Shown: piece by piece, positions 1 to 8,026 of the stretch | Layout: each line of letters starts with the position of its first letter | Position numbering within the stretch: the first letter of the stretch is position 1 | NCBI RefSeq assembly: GCF_020172685.1 | Contig: NZ_CP083986.1 | Coordinates: 1,941,926-2,005,925, forward strand | DNA: 64,000 nucleotides | From: [Mycobacterium] nativiensis | GTDB taxonomy: Bacteria; Actinomycetota; Actinomycetes; Mycobacteriales; Mycobacteriaceae | Reading direction: 5' to 3' | The notes under the pieces: generated by a model | What the model was told of the DNA's origin: nothing | The model's input: only the letters and a program-made list of their open reading frames with translations | Database searches by the model: none | Translations under genes and position numbers: made by a program

Positions 1-81
1 CTGCACCACCGAAGTGCCTGCACACACCAGATCAAGGAACTCTCTCCGCAGCGCCCACGGAGCCCGATAACCAGTCGGCAA
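1..81 (-). CDS. Transposase-like protein, N-terminal fragment (partial at window edge)
   Basis: Only the first 27 codons are in the window. They read LPTGYRAPWALRREFLDLVC and continue AGTSVVQ, with TTG as start at 79-81. An AGGAGG ribosome site sits five bases before that TTG, which is strong support for translation. The pattern of basic residues followed by a hydrophobic helix ending in AGTSV looks like the N-terminal DNA-binding helix of IS30-like transposases, but that assignment is by general resemblance only. An inverted repeat just upstream (80-110) could be an element end or an operator. The rest of the gene lies outside the window. Confidence 0.45.
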   Translation of the reverse strand, partial: MPTGYRAPWALRREFLDLVCAGTSVVQ

Positions 82-110
82 TGCAACCTCCTAATCAGGG
101 ACGTTGCATT
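80..110. repeat. Inverted repeat AATGCAAC-N15-GTTGCATT
   Basis: Two perfect 8-base arms (80-87 and 103-110) separated by 15 bases. The left arm overlaps the TTG start of the transposase-like gene on the minus strand. It could be the terminal repeat of an insertion sequence or an autoregulatory operator; the sequence alone does not decide. Confidence 0.4.
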
Positions 111-193
111 GACCGTATGAATCTGCCGCCGGATTTCGCTGCATGGCTGCAATCTCGGCGGACTGTCGGTGCCCACGAGCATGCTTGCGCGGC

Positions 194-1069
194 ATGAAGG
201 CATTTCTCGGCAGCGAAGCCGTCGCCGCGGGTGCGGTTTCCCGGGGTCGGCTGGGGCGACGGTGCCGAAGGATCTTCCCCGACGTCTACCTTCCCGCCGA
301 CCAGCCGATTCCGTCGTTGCGGGACCGCATCGGCGGAGCCTGGCTCTGGTCGCATCGCCGCGGGGTCATCGCCGGTGTTGCGGCGTCCGCATTGCACGGA
401 GCCTGCTGGGTCGACGACGACACGGTGGTCGAGATGCTGTTGCGCAACGGGCGGCCACCGCGTGGGGTGATCGCGCGTAACGAGGCAGTGGCCGACGACG
501 AGGTGATGTCTGTCGGGCGTCTTCCGGTCACCACTCCGGCCCGTACCGCTTTCGACATGGCGCGCCACCTACCGCGCGGGCAGGCCCTCGCCCGGCTCGA
601 TGCCTTGATGTGGGCGACGCCGTTCGCGGCCGAGCGAGTTCTGATGCTCGCCGATCGGTATCCGGGCGCCAGGGGATTGCGGCAGCTTCGGGAAGTGATC
701 CCGCTCGTCGACGGTGGCGCGGCGTCCCCCAAGGAGACGTGGTTGCGGCTCTTGCTCATCGACGCCGGATTCCCCGTCCCGACGACGCAGATTCCCGTGC
801 ACCTGAACTATCACCTGTTCGCCATGCTCGACATGGGCTGGGAAGAGTTCCGTGTCGCCGCCGAGTACGACGGAGACCAACACCGTACCGATCGCCGCGA
901 GTACGTCCGTGGTGAGCGCCGCCAGCGCAAGCTGCCGCAATTGGGCTGGCTCAACGTCAAGGTGATCGCCGAGGACCGGCCGGACGAGGTGATCGAACGT
1001 GTCTATCGTGCGCTGAGGTCGCGGGGGTGGCGAGGCGCCCTGACCCCGAGATTGCACACACGCACGTGA
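194..1069 (+). CDS. DUF559/Vsr-like nuclease-fold protein, hypothetical
   Basis: A 291-residue protein of a type common in mycobacterial genomes. The C-terminal third contains EYDGDQH followed by basic stretches (RGERRQRK) and a conserved Trp-Leu-Asn-Val strand, the signature of the DUF559 / very-short-patch-repair endonuclease fold. The N-terminal part resembles the AbiEi-like winged-helix region seen in front of DUF559 domains. ATG 194 is preferred over 143 because the family-like sequence begins there (MKAFLGSEAVAAGAV); the ribosome site is weak at both. The coding end lies inside a hairpin-forming inverted repeat, and the same motif occurs upstream of the gene. Biological role unknown; nuclease activity is inferred from fold only. 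Confidence 0.6.
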   Translation: MKAFLGSEAVAAGAVSRGRLGRRCRRIFPDVYLPADQPIPSLRDRIGGAWLWSHRRGVIAGVAASALHGACWVDDDTVVEMLLRNGRPPRGVIARNEAVADDEVMSVGRLPVTTPARTAFDMARHLPRGQALARLDALMWATPFAAERVLMLADRYPGARGLRQLREVIPLVDGGAASPKETWLRLLLIDAGFPVPTTQIPVHLNYHLFAMLDMGWEEFRVAAEYDGDQHRTDRREYVRGERRQRKLPQLGWLNVKVIAEDRPDEVIERVYRALRSRGWRGALTPRLHTRT

Positions 1070-1103
1070 TTTCGAATTCTTTCGTGCGTGGCTGCAATCT
1101 CGG
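1046..1103. repeat. Long inverted repeat spanning the stop codon of the DUF559-like gene
   Basis: Arms of 21 bases at 1046-1066 and 1083-1103 pair with two mismatches around a 16-base loop that contains the TGA stop. Each arm carries the core CCGAGATTGCA / TGCAATCTCGG. The same core in the form TGGCTGCAATCTCGGCG occurs once more at 144-160, upstream of the gene, so three copies bracket it. It may serve as a terminator, an operator, or a mark of element boundaries. Confidence 0.6.
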
Positions 1104-1173
1104 CGCCACTGCCCGCTGAAAACGCTATAGCGCAGGGGCATCGGCGCGTCTTACAGTGGTTCACGAGGACGCC

Positions 1174-1485
1174 ATGTCACCCGCATTCCGCAACCGCTGG
1201 ATGCCCGCCGCCGTCGCGGCGTGCGGGCTTGTTGCGGCCGGGGTCGCGGTTAGCGGTTCACCGGTGGGAGCCGTCCCACCGCCGAAGGGTTGCGCCGCGG
1301 AGCCGTTCGGCATGTTGTGTGACAGCCCGGTTGCGTCCGACAACACCTTCATGCGATGTCGGATTTCGCGCGGAATGCTCGGTGCCCGGGGCCTGTATCT
1401 GCCGGCTACCGAGAAGTGCTGGGTGGTCAACCTGGACGACGCGGACCCCAGCTACGGCAATGACTTGCCGCACCAGCATCTGTGA
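1174..1485 (+). CDS. Small secreted CDGP-like protein
   Basis: A 103-residue exported protein. ATG 1174 is chosen because GAGGA lies six bases before it. Residues about 8-32 form a hydrophobic Ala/Val-rich signal peptide with a probable cleavage near SPVGA-VPP. The mature part holds four cysteines and a CAAEPFGMLCDSP stretch, like the C-A-A-E-P-x-G ... C-D-G-P pattern of the mycobacterial CDGP family of small exported proteins, although here CDGP reads CDSP. No enzymatic motif is visible and the function is unknown. It ends 48 bases before the convergent uspC gene. Confidence 0.6.
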   Translation: MSPAFRNRWMPAAVAACGLVAAGVAVSGSPVGAVPPPKGCAAEPFGMLCDSPVASDNTFMRCRISRGMLGARGLYLPATEKCWVVNLDDADPSYGNDLPHQHL

Positions 1486-1533
1486 CTGTGTCGTTGTTCG
1501 GACAAACGCCCCACCGGCACGAGCGGATCCGCC

Positions 1534-2865
1534 TCACCGCCGGGCCGCCGCGTTGGCGGCGTCCTGCGCCCGGCGCAGCGTGCCGGCGACATCGGTGCGG
1601 CCCAGGAACATCTCGTCGAAATAGGGTTTGATGGCCTGATTTCCGGCCGGAAACCCCTCGCCTCCGCCCGGGGCGGGGATGCGCGGTCCGGCGAGCACCT
1701 CAAAGAACGGGGTGACGTCGACCCCGCGGCGCGCCCAGTAGTCGAAATAGGTCGGTTGCGCGCTGAGCACCGCCGGAATCGCCGCCCCGTGCCGGCCCAC
1801 ATATTGGTTGCCTTCGCGGCTTCCGAGCCAGGTCAAGACTTCCCGTACCGCCTCGGGGTGGGGTGAGGCGGCGTTGCCGACGGCGGCGATCCCGTTGGTG
1901 ACGCTGACCCGTCCGGCCGGGCCGGCCGGCAGCATCGCCACCCCCCATTCGAATGCCGCCTGCTCGGCGATGGCCGCCAGGTTGTAGGTGCCGGATTGGA
2001 ACAGCGCCATCTTGCCGGCCAGGAACTGGTTTCGGGAGAAGTCGCCGTTGGTGTTGGTCTCGGACGCCGGCGGTGCCACGTGGTCGTCGTTGATCAACGC
2101 GACCAGGTAGCTGAACGCCTCGTCGGCGGCGGGCCCGGCGAAGGCGAATTCGTCGCCGCGCTGGAACACCCCGCCGGCCGAGCCGAGGTAGTTCAGGTAG
2201 ATGCCCTGTGGGTCGTTGGCGGCGTTGTATCCCCACTGTCGAACCCGACGTTCGTCGAAACCCGTTGTGCCCGCGGCACGCCCGGCCGAATCGCGGGTGA
2301 GCTTCGTCAGCAGTGGGCGCAGGGTGTCGCGGGCGCCGTGCGGATCCCAGCGCAGGCCGGCCAGCGCGGCGGGTTTCACGCCGGCGGCGGCCAGCAGGTC
2401 GGTGTTGTAGTACACGGCGATACCCGCGTCGGTCAGCTGCGGCACCCCCCACACAGTGCCGCGCCGGGTGAACTGGGTGGTCACCGACGGCTCCCAGTCC
2501 GCGGACACCGCGTCGATTGCCATCAGTCGGCCGTTGTCGGCGTAGCCGGCCAGGTAGGCGTTGGACAGCCAGAAGATGTCATCGGCGCCGCCGCCTGCCA
2601 CGTCGGTGCGCAGCGTGTCGAAGTACGTCACGTAGGCCACCACGTTGGCCCGCACCTCGATGCCGGGGTGGGCGCGGTTGAACGTCGCGAACGACTCCCG
2701 GTAAGCGGCCGCGACCTGCTCGTCCCACAGCCGCACCGTCACCACCGTCTTGGCGCCGGCCGAGTGGGTCGAGGCGTGGTCGAGCAGCACCGCCGCGGCA
2801 CCGAACAGCGCGGCCAACGCGACCACTGCCGCGGCGAACAGCGTGGAGAACCGCGGCCGGCTCAT
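1534..2865 (-). CDS. uspC: Sugar ABC transporter substrate-binding protein UspC
   Basis: A 443-residue extracellular solute-binding protein (family 1). It begins MSRPRFSTLFAAAVVALAAL, a hydrophobic N-terminal segment without a lipobox cysteine, so it is probably membrane-anchored rather than a lipoprotein. The start at 2865 overlaps the stop of uspB by ATGA, showing translational coupling; the longer upstream reading frame overlaps uspB and is rejected. Size and order (two permeases then binding protein) match the M. tuberculosis UspABC system, which is linked to uptake of amino sugars and related saccharides. Nearby tldD/pmbA genes also match the M. tuberculosis neighbourhood. No ATPase gene is present; a shared one elsewhere must energise it. 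Confidence 0.8.
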   Translation of the reverse strand: MSRPRFSTLFAAAVVALAALFGAAAVLLDHASTHSAGAKTVVTVRLWDEQVAAAYRESFATFNRAHPGIEVRANVVAYVTYFDTLRTDVAGGGADDIFWLSNAYLAGYADNGRLMAIDAVSADWEPSVTTQFTRRGTVWGVPQLTDAGIAVYYNTDLLAAAGVKPAALAGLRWDPHGARDTLRPLLTKLTRDSAGRAAGTTGFDERRVRQWGYNAANDPQGIYLNYLGSAGGVFQRGDEFAFAGPAADEAFSYLVALINDDHVAPPASETNTNGDFSRNQFLAGKMALFQSGTYNLAAIAEQAAFEWGVAMLPAGPAGRVSVTNGIAAVGNAASPHPEAVREVLTWLGSREGNQYVGRHGAAIPAVLSAQPTYFDYWARRGVDVTPFFEVLAGPRIPAPGGGEGFPAGNQAIKPYFDEMFLGRTDVAGTLRRAQDAANAAARR

Positions 2866-3704
2866 TTGATCCCCGTGACGACGATCGACTGCACGATCCG
2901 GCGTTGGAACACCATGAACAACACGATCAGCGGGATCATCGCCACCGTCGTCGCCGCCATCACCAGCGTCCACTGCGCGTTGTACCGGGACTGCAGAGCG
3001 GCGGTCGCCACCGTGAGCACCCGCCACTTGTCGCCGCTGGTGATCACCAGCGGCCACATGAAGTTGTTCCACTGCGAGACCACCGTGATCAGCCCGAGGG
3101 TGACCAGGATCGGCCTGCTGGCCGGCACCATGACGTGCACGATCACATCGAGGGTGTTCGCGCCGTCGAGGCGCGCGGCGTTGATCAAGTCGTTGGGGAC
3201 GGAACGAAAATGCTGACGCAGCAAGAAGATCGCGTACGGGGACCCGAACACGAAAGGCAACACCAACGCCCAGAACGTGTTCCGCAGGCCCAGCTGCGCC
3301 ATCATCAGATACAGCGGCACCACCGTCACGGTGGCCGGCACCATCAGGGTTGCCACATACACCCAGAACAACTTGTCCCGGCCCGGGAAGTCCAGCCGCG
3401 CGAATGCGTAGGCGGCCAGCACCGAAAAGGTCAGCTGCCCCAGCACGATCACCGCCGTCATCAGTGTGGTGACCGCGGCCGCCCGGCCGAAACCGGCGCT
3501 CCCCAGATCGCCGTAGTTGTCCAGGGTCGGTGGATTCGGCCAGGCCAGCGGGGTGCCCGTCGCAAACTGTCGCGCCGGGGTGAACGACGTCAACAGCCCG
3601 AGCCCGAACGGTGCCAGGGTGATCAGTGCGCCGAGTGTCAGCAGCGCATAGATCGCTGAGGCGCGAACCCGCTTGGGCGGAGTGCGTAGGTTGCTGATCA
3701 ACAT
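2862..3704 (-). CDS. uspB: Sugar ABC transporter permease UspB (MalG type)
   Basis: A 280-residue inner-membrane permease of the MalG/UgpE type with about six hydrophobic segments. The cytoplasmic EAA-like loop is visible near residue 190 as NAARLDGANTLDVIVHVMVP, the contact for the ATPase. The last codons overlap the uspC start (ATGA). Unlike the usual arrangement, uspA is not directly upstream: an lpqH-like gene on the opposite strand lies between, so uspB probably needs its own promoter, and a perfect 18-base palindrome lies about 110 bases upstream of its ATG. Confidence 0.8.
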   Translation of the reverse strand: MLISNLRTPPKRVRASAIYALLTLGALITLAPFGLGLLTSFTPARQFATGTPLAWPNPPTLDNYGDLGSAGFGRAAAVTTLMTAVIVLGQLTFSVLAAYAFARLDFPGRDKLFWVYVATLMVPATVTVVPLYLMMAQLGLRNTFWALVLPFVFGSPYAIFLLRQHFRSVPNDLINAARLDGANTLDVIVHVMVPASRPILVTLGLITVVSQWNNFMWPLVITSGDKWRVLTVATAALQSRYNAQWTLVMAATTVAMIPLIVLFMVFQRRIVQSIVVTGIK

Positions 3705-4009
3705 GACCCGGGGTTGCTCATGTCGGCGATCAGCGCCCCGCGTTCGAGCAGACGGCCCACCACGGCCACCCCTTCCCGCCTCGGGTCCAGAACCGCGCGT
3801 CCCGGAGCAAATATCAGGTAATTACCTGATGCGCCGAGGTCGGCCCGCCCAGCACACTCCCAAATGAGCGCGGCGGGCGGTCTGCCACGGGCGTCAGCAC
3901 ACCGCCATCTGATCAGGATGCGGACTAGAGCCTAGCCCGCCGGCCCCCGCCCGCGCCCACCGAACAACACGAAACCAGGCACGTGACCACCCACCACAAA
4001 GGAGTACCG
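3705..4009. other. Divergent intergenic region between uspB and the lpqH-like gene
   Basis: No gene is seen in these 305 bases. They separate the divergent starts of uspB (minus) and the LpqH-like lipoprotein (plus), and hold the perfect palindrome at 3813-3830. An AT-rich patch around 3808-3830 contrasts with the GC-rich surroundings and is the most likely promoter or operator area. Confidence 0.5.
3813..3830. promoter_or_regulatory. Perfect 18-bp palindrome, probable operator
   Basis: ATCAGGTAATTACCTGAT is its own reverse complement over all 18 bases, with no spacer. It lies 109 bases upstream of uspB and about 180 bases upstream of the lpqH-like ATG. Such a site is typical of a dimeric helix-turn-helix repressor; which family binds cannot be told. 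Confidence 0.6.
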
Positions 4010-4504
4010 ATGAAGCGTTCAATAACGGTTGCCGCAGCAGCGGCAGCAATCGCGGTCGTAGGCCTGTCTGGGTGCTCCGGTGACAAGAAGACCGAAAGCG
4101 CCCCCGCATCCTCGTCGAGCTCATCGGGTGGATCCAGTGCGTCGGTGAACGTCGGGGGCGCCGCCGCCCACACGAAAGTCACTATCGACGGCGAGGACCA
4201 GAAGGTCAGCGGAACGACCGTGTGCACGACGATGGCCGGCGACGTCAACATCGCGATCGGCGGAGCGGCTACCGGCATCGCCGCAGTACTCACCGACGCC
4301 AACCCCCCTGAGGTGAAGTCGGTCGGACTGGGCAACGTCAACGGTGTGACGCTGGCCTACACCGCGGGTACCGGTCAGGGCAAGGCTGAGGCGTCCAAGG
4401 ACGGCAACGGATACAAGATCAGTGGCACCGCGACGGGAATCGATACGGCCAACCCGATGCAGCCGGTGAACAAGCCCTTCGAAATCGACGTGAGCTGTTC
4501 CTAG
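4010..4504 (+). CDS. lpqH: LpqH-family (19 kDa antigen type) lipoprotein
   Basis: A 164-residue lipoprotein. The start at 4010 has AAAGGAG six bases upstream; an in-frame GTG at 3983 is rejected. Residues 1-21 are a lipoprotein signal peptide ending in the lipobox LSGC, followed by a Ser-rich linker ([10 protein letters not shown]) and the beta-rich LpqH domain with two further cysteines (in TTVCTTM and at the end, VSCS). Family members are surface-exposed acylated antigens and TLR2 agonists; the molecular role is not settled. Its stop codon abuts the stop of uspA on the other strand with no spacing. It splits the usp operon, and mycobacteria often carry several lpqH paralogues, so the symbol denotes family membership. 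Confidence 0.8.
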   Translation: MKRSITVAAAAAAIAVVGLSGCSGDKKTESAPASSSSSSGGSSASVNVGGAAAHTKVTIDGEDQKVSGTTVCTTMAGDVNIAIGGAATGIAAVLTDANPPEVKSVGLGNVNGVTLAYTAGTGQGKAEASKDGNGYKISGTATGIDTANPMQPVNKPFEIDVSCS

Positions 4505-5374
4505 CTACGTGAGGTCGTAGCTGACCCGCCGTCCCAACGAAAGCTGCTGCACCACCGTGACACCGACCAGCACGGCGAACAGCACCAGCGCCATCACCGC
4601 CGCCCGGCCGATCGCCGCCGCCCCGAACGCCTCGTCGTAGATGCGGTGCGCGATCAGGTCGGTGCGCCCGGACGGTCCGCCCCCGGTCAGGGCGTACACG
4701 GTGTCGAACACCTGGGCTGCGCTGACCACCCCGGTGACCAGGACGAAGAACATGGTGGGCCGCAGCATCGGCAAGGTGACCCGCCAGAATCGCTGCCAGC
4801 CGCTGGCCCCATCGATGCGGGCCGCCGACAGCACCTGGGTGGGGATGGCCAGGATTCCGGCCAGGAAGAACAGGGCGACGTAGCCGACGTTGGTCCACAC
4901 CACCACCGCCGAGGTCACCGGCAACGCCAGCCCGGGGTCGGTCAGCCAATCGATGCGCCTGCCCGCCAGGGTGCTCACCGCGCCGCCGGTGGGGCTCAGG
5001 ATCCAGCGCCACAGCACCGCGATCGCCAACGGTGCGCAGATCCACGGCAGTACGTACACGGTGCGGAACACGCCGCTGCCGGGCAGCTCGCGGGCCAGCA
5101 GCACCGCCACCCCCAACCCCAGCACGGTCTGGAGCGGGACCACGAGTGCCACGAAAAGCACTGTCACCGCAAGGGAATTGCCGAACACCGGATCGGTCAG
5201 CACCGATCGCCAGTTGTCGGCGCCGACATAGCTGATCGGGCTCAGTAGGTCCCAGCGGTGCAGACTGAGCCACACCACCACCAGCATCGGCAGCAGCAGG
5301 AAGGCGACCACCCCGAACAGGCTGGGGGCCAGCAGCGCGTAACCCAATGCCGTCGAGCGAGGGGCGCGGCTCAT
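4505..5374 (-). CDS. uspA: Sugar ABC transporter permease UspA (MalF type)
   Basis: A 289-residue membrane permease of the MalF/UgpA type with six predicted transmembrane segments starting at residue 12. The EAA loop appears as SAARIDGASGWQRFWRVTLP near residue 190. Length agrees with M. tuberculosis UspA (about 290). The gene is first in the transport unit but is separated from uspB by the antisense lpqH-like gene; transcription through it would produce antisense to lpqH. The start ATG at 5374 has an AAAGCGCTT half-palindrome about ten bases upstream, of the kind bound by LacI-type regulators, but this is weak evidence. Confidence 0.8.
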   Translation of the reverse strand: MSRAPRSTALGYALLAPSLFGVVAFLLLPMLVVVWLSLHRWDLLSPISYVGADNWRSVLTDPVFGNSLAVTVLFVALVVPLQTVLGLGVAVLLARELPGSGVFRTVYVLPWICAPLAIAVLWRWILSPTGGAVSTLAGRRIDWLTDPGLALPVTSAVVVWTNVGYVALFFLAGILAIPTQVLSAARIDGASGWQRFWRVTLPMLRPTMFFVLVTGVVSAAQVFDTVYALTGGGPSGRTDLIAHRIYDEAFGAAAIGRAAVMALVLFAVLVGVTVVQQLSLGRRVSYDLT

Positions 5375-5432
5375 AGGTGTATTAAAGCGCTTGTGGGGGC
5401 GGTTACCAGCGGGGCACCGGCCGGGCGTTGAC

Positions 5433-6449
5433 TCAAAAGCGGGTCTTCATCCGCTCAAGAATCCCGGGCACGTCAGCGAAGGCGAAGGACTCTCCGGCCA
5501 AGGAGGTCACGGTGCCCCGATAGGTGCCGGCGAGCTGCCAATAGTCGATCGCGGCCGCCACCAGGTTCGCCTTGACCGCTTTGCGGCCCGCGGGCGTGAA
5601 CGTCACATCGAGCCGGCCATCACGGTCGCGGACGTGTGCGGTCGACAGCGGATCATCTGAGTCGAAGTCGAACTGGATTCCCGTGAGCGGCTCCACATCA
5701 CCGGGAACCCAGTTGGACGACTCGTCGTCATCGTCGCTGAACTCCGACCGCTCAACGAAGTTGGAACCGACCACACCGCCGGCCATCCGGACCGCAAACG
5801 TGCCCCACGTCCACAATGTCGAATACGGGAACTGCGAACGGTGCTCGTCGAGGATGGCGAAATCGCGTGATCGCTCGAACACATAGGTTCGGTCACCGAC
5901 CGTGAGCGTTCCGTCCACCGGAAACGGCTGTTTGAACGTGTAGTAGTCGATCGACGACGTGATCTTCGCGCTGAGGCTGAGCGCCGGCGCGGCGCCTTGC
6001 ACATACAGCGTCAGCGCACCGGTGATCGCGGGTCCGTGCCTGTCTGCCGCGCAGTCGATCCGCACGGTGACCGTCCCGGTCTCGGCATCGAAGTTGTATT
6101 CGAGCAGATAGCGGCTCGTCTTGACCCGGCAGCGGCCGCCGTGCAGCAGGTCGTCGGGCAGGCCCAGGCTGCCTCCCCGGAACCGAGCGTTCTTCTCCAC
6201 CAGGACACCGCTCGTCTGGTCGCGGACGAACAACTCCGACGACGCGAGGTACTTCACGTCCTGCATGATCATCGCGCCCGACATCTCGGGGTGGATCAGG
6301 GCGAAACCGACCCACTCCTTGAGCCGGAACTCGCGCCAGAGGCGAGACAGGCCCCGGTGCGCGTCGACCGGGTTGGTGTCTTGCACCCGCGCATCGAACC
6401 GGCCGTACCGTCGAACCCCGTCTTCAACCAGTCGCTGCGGTGCTGTCAC
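5433..6449 (-). CDS. DUF2804-like protein
   Basis: About 338 residues. It has the features of the DUF2804 family: the early KEWVGFALIHPEMSGAMIMQDVKY block, alternating beta-strands, and a late WTWGTFA segment. The fold is thought to be lipocalin/AttH-like, suggesting binding of a lipid or hydrophobic ligand; no function is established. The start is uncertain: GTG 6449 (VTAPQRLVEDG) is chosen because homologous-looking sequence begins there and it avoids overlap with divergent tldD. Upstream in-frame codons would run into tldD. Convergence or operon partners are not evident; uspA begins 59 bases downstream in the same direction. Confidence 0.55.
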   Translation of the reverse strand: MTAPQRLVEDGVRRYGRFDARVQDTNPVDAHRGLSRLWREFRLKEWVGFALIHPEMSGAMIMQDVKYLASSELFVRDQTSGVLVEKNARFRGGSLGLPDDLLHGGRCRVKTSRYLLEYNFDAETGTVTVRIDCAADRHGPAITGALTLYVQGAAPALSLSAKITSSIDYYTFKQPFPVDGTLTVGDRTYVFERSRDFAILDEHRSQFPYSTLWTWGTFAVRMAGGVVGSNFVERSEFSDDDDESSNWVPGDVEPLTGIQFDFDSDDPLSTAHVRDRDGRLDVTFTPAGRKAVKANLVAAAIDYWQLAGTYRGTVTSLAGESFAFADVPGILERMKTRF

Positions 6450-6511
6450 GCCGTGATCATTGATGACCCCTATGCCGTGGTCAACCACCGGCACGCCGTT
6501 ACGGTGGACCG

Positions 6512-8026
6512 GTGACCGCGAACCGGGGGATCGATGCCGAATTTGCCGCCCTGCCCCGCCACGAGCTGGCCGACGCTGCACTGTCGGCGGCCAGAGCGGC
6601 CGGAGCCGAGCACGCCGACCTGCGGATTCATCGGATAGCCACCGAAGTCATCCGGCTGCGCGACGGTGAGCTGGAGACCGCCGTGGTCAACCGTGAGCTT
6701 GGGTTGGCCGTACGGGTGATCGTCGACGGCACCTGGGGCTTCGCCTCGCATGCCGAACTGTCGCCGGGCGTGGCCGCCGACACGGCGCGCCGCGCGGTAC
6801 AGGTGGCCAAGACGCTGGCCGCCCTCAACGGCGAGCGCGTCGAGTTGGCCGCCGAGCCGGTCTACCGCGACGTGACATGGGCCTCGGACTTTTCCATCGA
6901 TCCGTTCGAGGTGCCCACCGCCGACAAGATCGACGTACTGGAGGACTACTCCGGGCGGTTGCTCGCGGCCGACGGCGTGCATCACGTGACCGCATCGTTG
7001 ACCGCGGTCAAGGAGCAGACGTTCTACGCCGACACATTCGGGTCGTCTATCACTCAGCAGCGGGTGCGGCTGATGCCGGTCTGCGAGGCGGTCACCGTTG
7101 GTACGGGGGGCTTCGACTCGATGCGGACGCTCGCACCGCCGACCGCCCGCGGATGGGAGGCAGTGATCGGCGACGACGTGTGGAACTGGTCTGAAGAACT
7201 GGCTGAGCTACCACAATTGTTGGCCGAGAAGATCAAAGCCCCCAGCGTGACGGCCGGGCCCACCGACCTGGTGATCGACCCGACCAACCTGTGGCTGACC
7301 ATCCACGAGTCCATCGGGCACGCAACCGAATACGACCGGGCCATCGGCTATGAGGCGGCCTACGCCGGCACATCGTTTGCCACCCCGGACAAGCTCGGCA
7401 CGCTGCGGTACGGGTCGCCGGTGATGAACGTGACCGCCGACCGCACCGTGCCCTACGGCCTGGCCAGCATCGGTTACGACGACGAGGGCGTGGCCGCCCA
7501 AAGCTGGGATCTGGTGCGCGACGGGCAGTTCGTGGGCTACCAGCTGGACCGGGTGTTCGCGCCCCGGCTGGGCCAGTCCCGCTCCAACGGATGCTCGTAC
7601 GCCGACTCGCCGCACCACGTGCCGATCCAGCGAATGGCCAACGTGTCACTGCAGCCGGGCACCGAGGACCTTTCGACCGCGGATCTGATCTCCCGGGTGG
7701 ACGACGGCATCTACATCGTGGGTGATCGATCGTGGTCGATCGACATGCAGCGCTACAACTTTCAGTTCACCGGGCAGCGGTTCTTCCGGATCCGCGACGG
7801 GCGCCTGGACGGACAGCTGCGCGACGTCGCCTACCAGGCCACCACCACCGATTTCTGGAATGCGATGGAGGCCGTCGGCGGCGCTTCGACGTGGCGGCTC
7901 GGCGGGGCGTTCAACTGCGGCAAGGCCCAGCCCGGTCAGGTCGCCGCGGTCAGCCACGGTTGCCCGTCGGCACTGTTCCGCGGAATCAACGTGCTCAACA
8001 CCCGCAACGAGGGGGGCCGGGAATGA
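6512..8026 (+). CDS. tldD: TldD-family metalloprotease subunit
   Basis: A 504-residue protein of the TldD/PmbA family with a GTG start. The zinc-binding HExxxH motif is visible as HESIGH near residue 266, so this is the catalytic subunit. TldD and TldE form a heteromeric protease that degrades unfolded peptides and trims modified peptide precursors in other bacteria. It overlaps the next gene, pmbA, by four bases (ATGA), indicating translational coupling and 1:1 production. The pair sits next to uspABC as in M. tuberculosis (Rv2315c/Rv2314c region). No peptide precursor gene was noticed beside it. Confidence 0.85.
   Translation: MTANRGIDAEFAALPRHELADAALSAARAAGAEHADLRIHRIATEVIRLRDGELETAVVNRELGLAVRVIVDGTWGFASHAELSPGVAADTARRAVQVAKTLAALNGERVELAAEPVYRDVTWASDFSIDPFEVPTADKIDVLEDYSGRLLAADGVHHVTASLTAVKEQTFYADTFGSSITQQRVRLMPVCEAVTVGTGGFDSMRTLAPPTARGWEAVIGDDVWNWSEELAELPQLLAEKIKAPSVTAGPTDLVIDPTNLWLTIHESIGHATEYDRAIGYEAAYAGTSFATPDKLGTLRYGSPVMNVTADRTVPYGLASIGYDDEGVAAQSWDLVRDGQFVGYQLDRVFAPRLGQSRSNGCSYADSPHHVPIQRMANVSLQPGTEDLSTADLISRVDDGIYIVGDRSWSIDMQRYNFQFTGQRFFRIRDGRLDGQLRDVAYQATTTDFWNAMEAVGGASTWRLGGAFNCGKAQPGQVAAVSHGCPSALFRGINVLNTRNEGGRE

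Noticed and set aside
5384..5392. AAAGCGCTT as a LacI-type operator before uspA
   Set aside because: Short, common in GC-rich DNA, and no LacI-family gene in the window; kept only as a remark.
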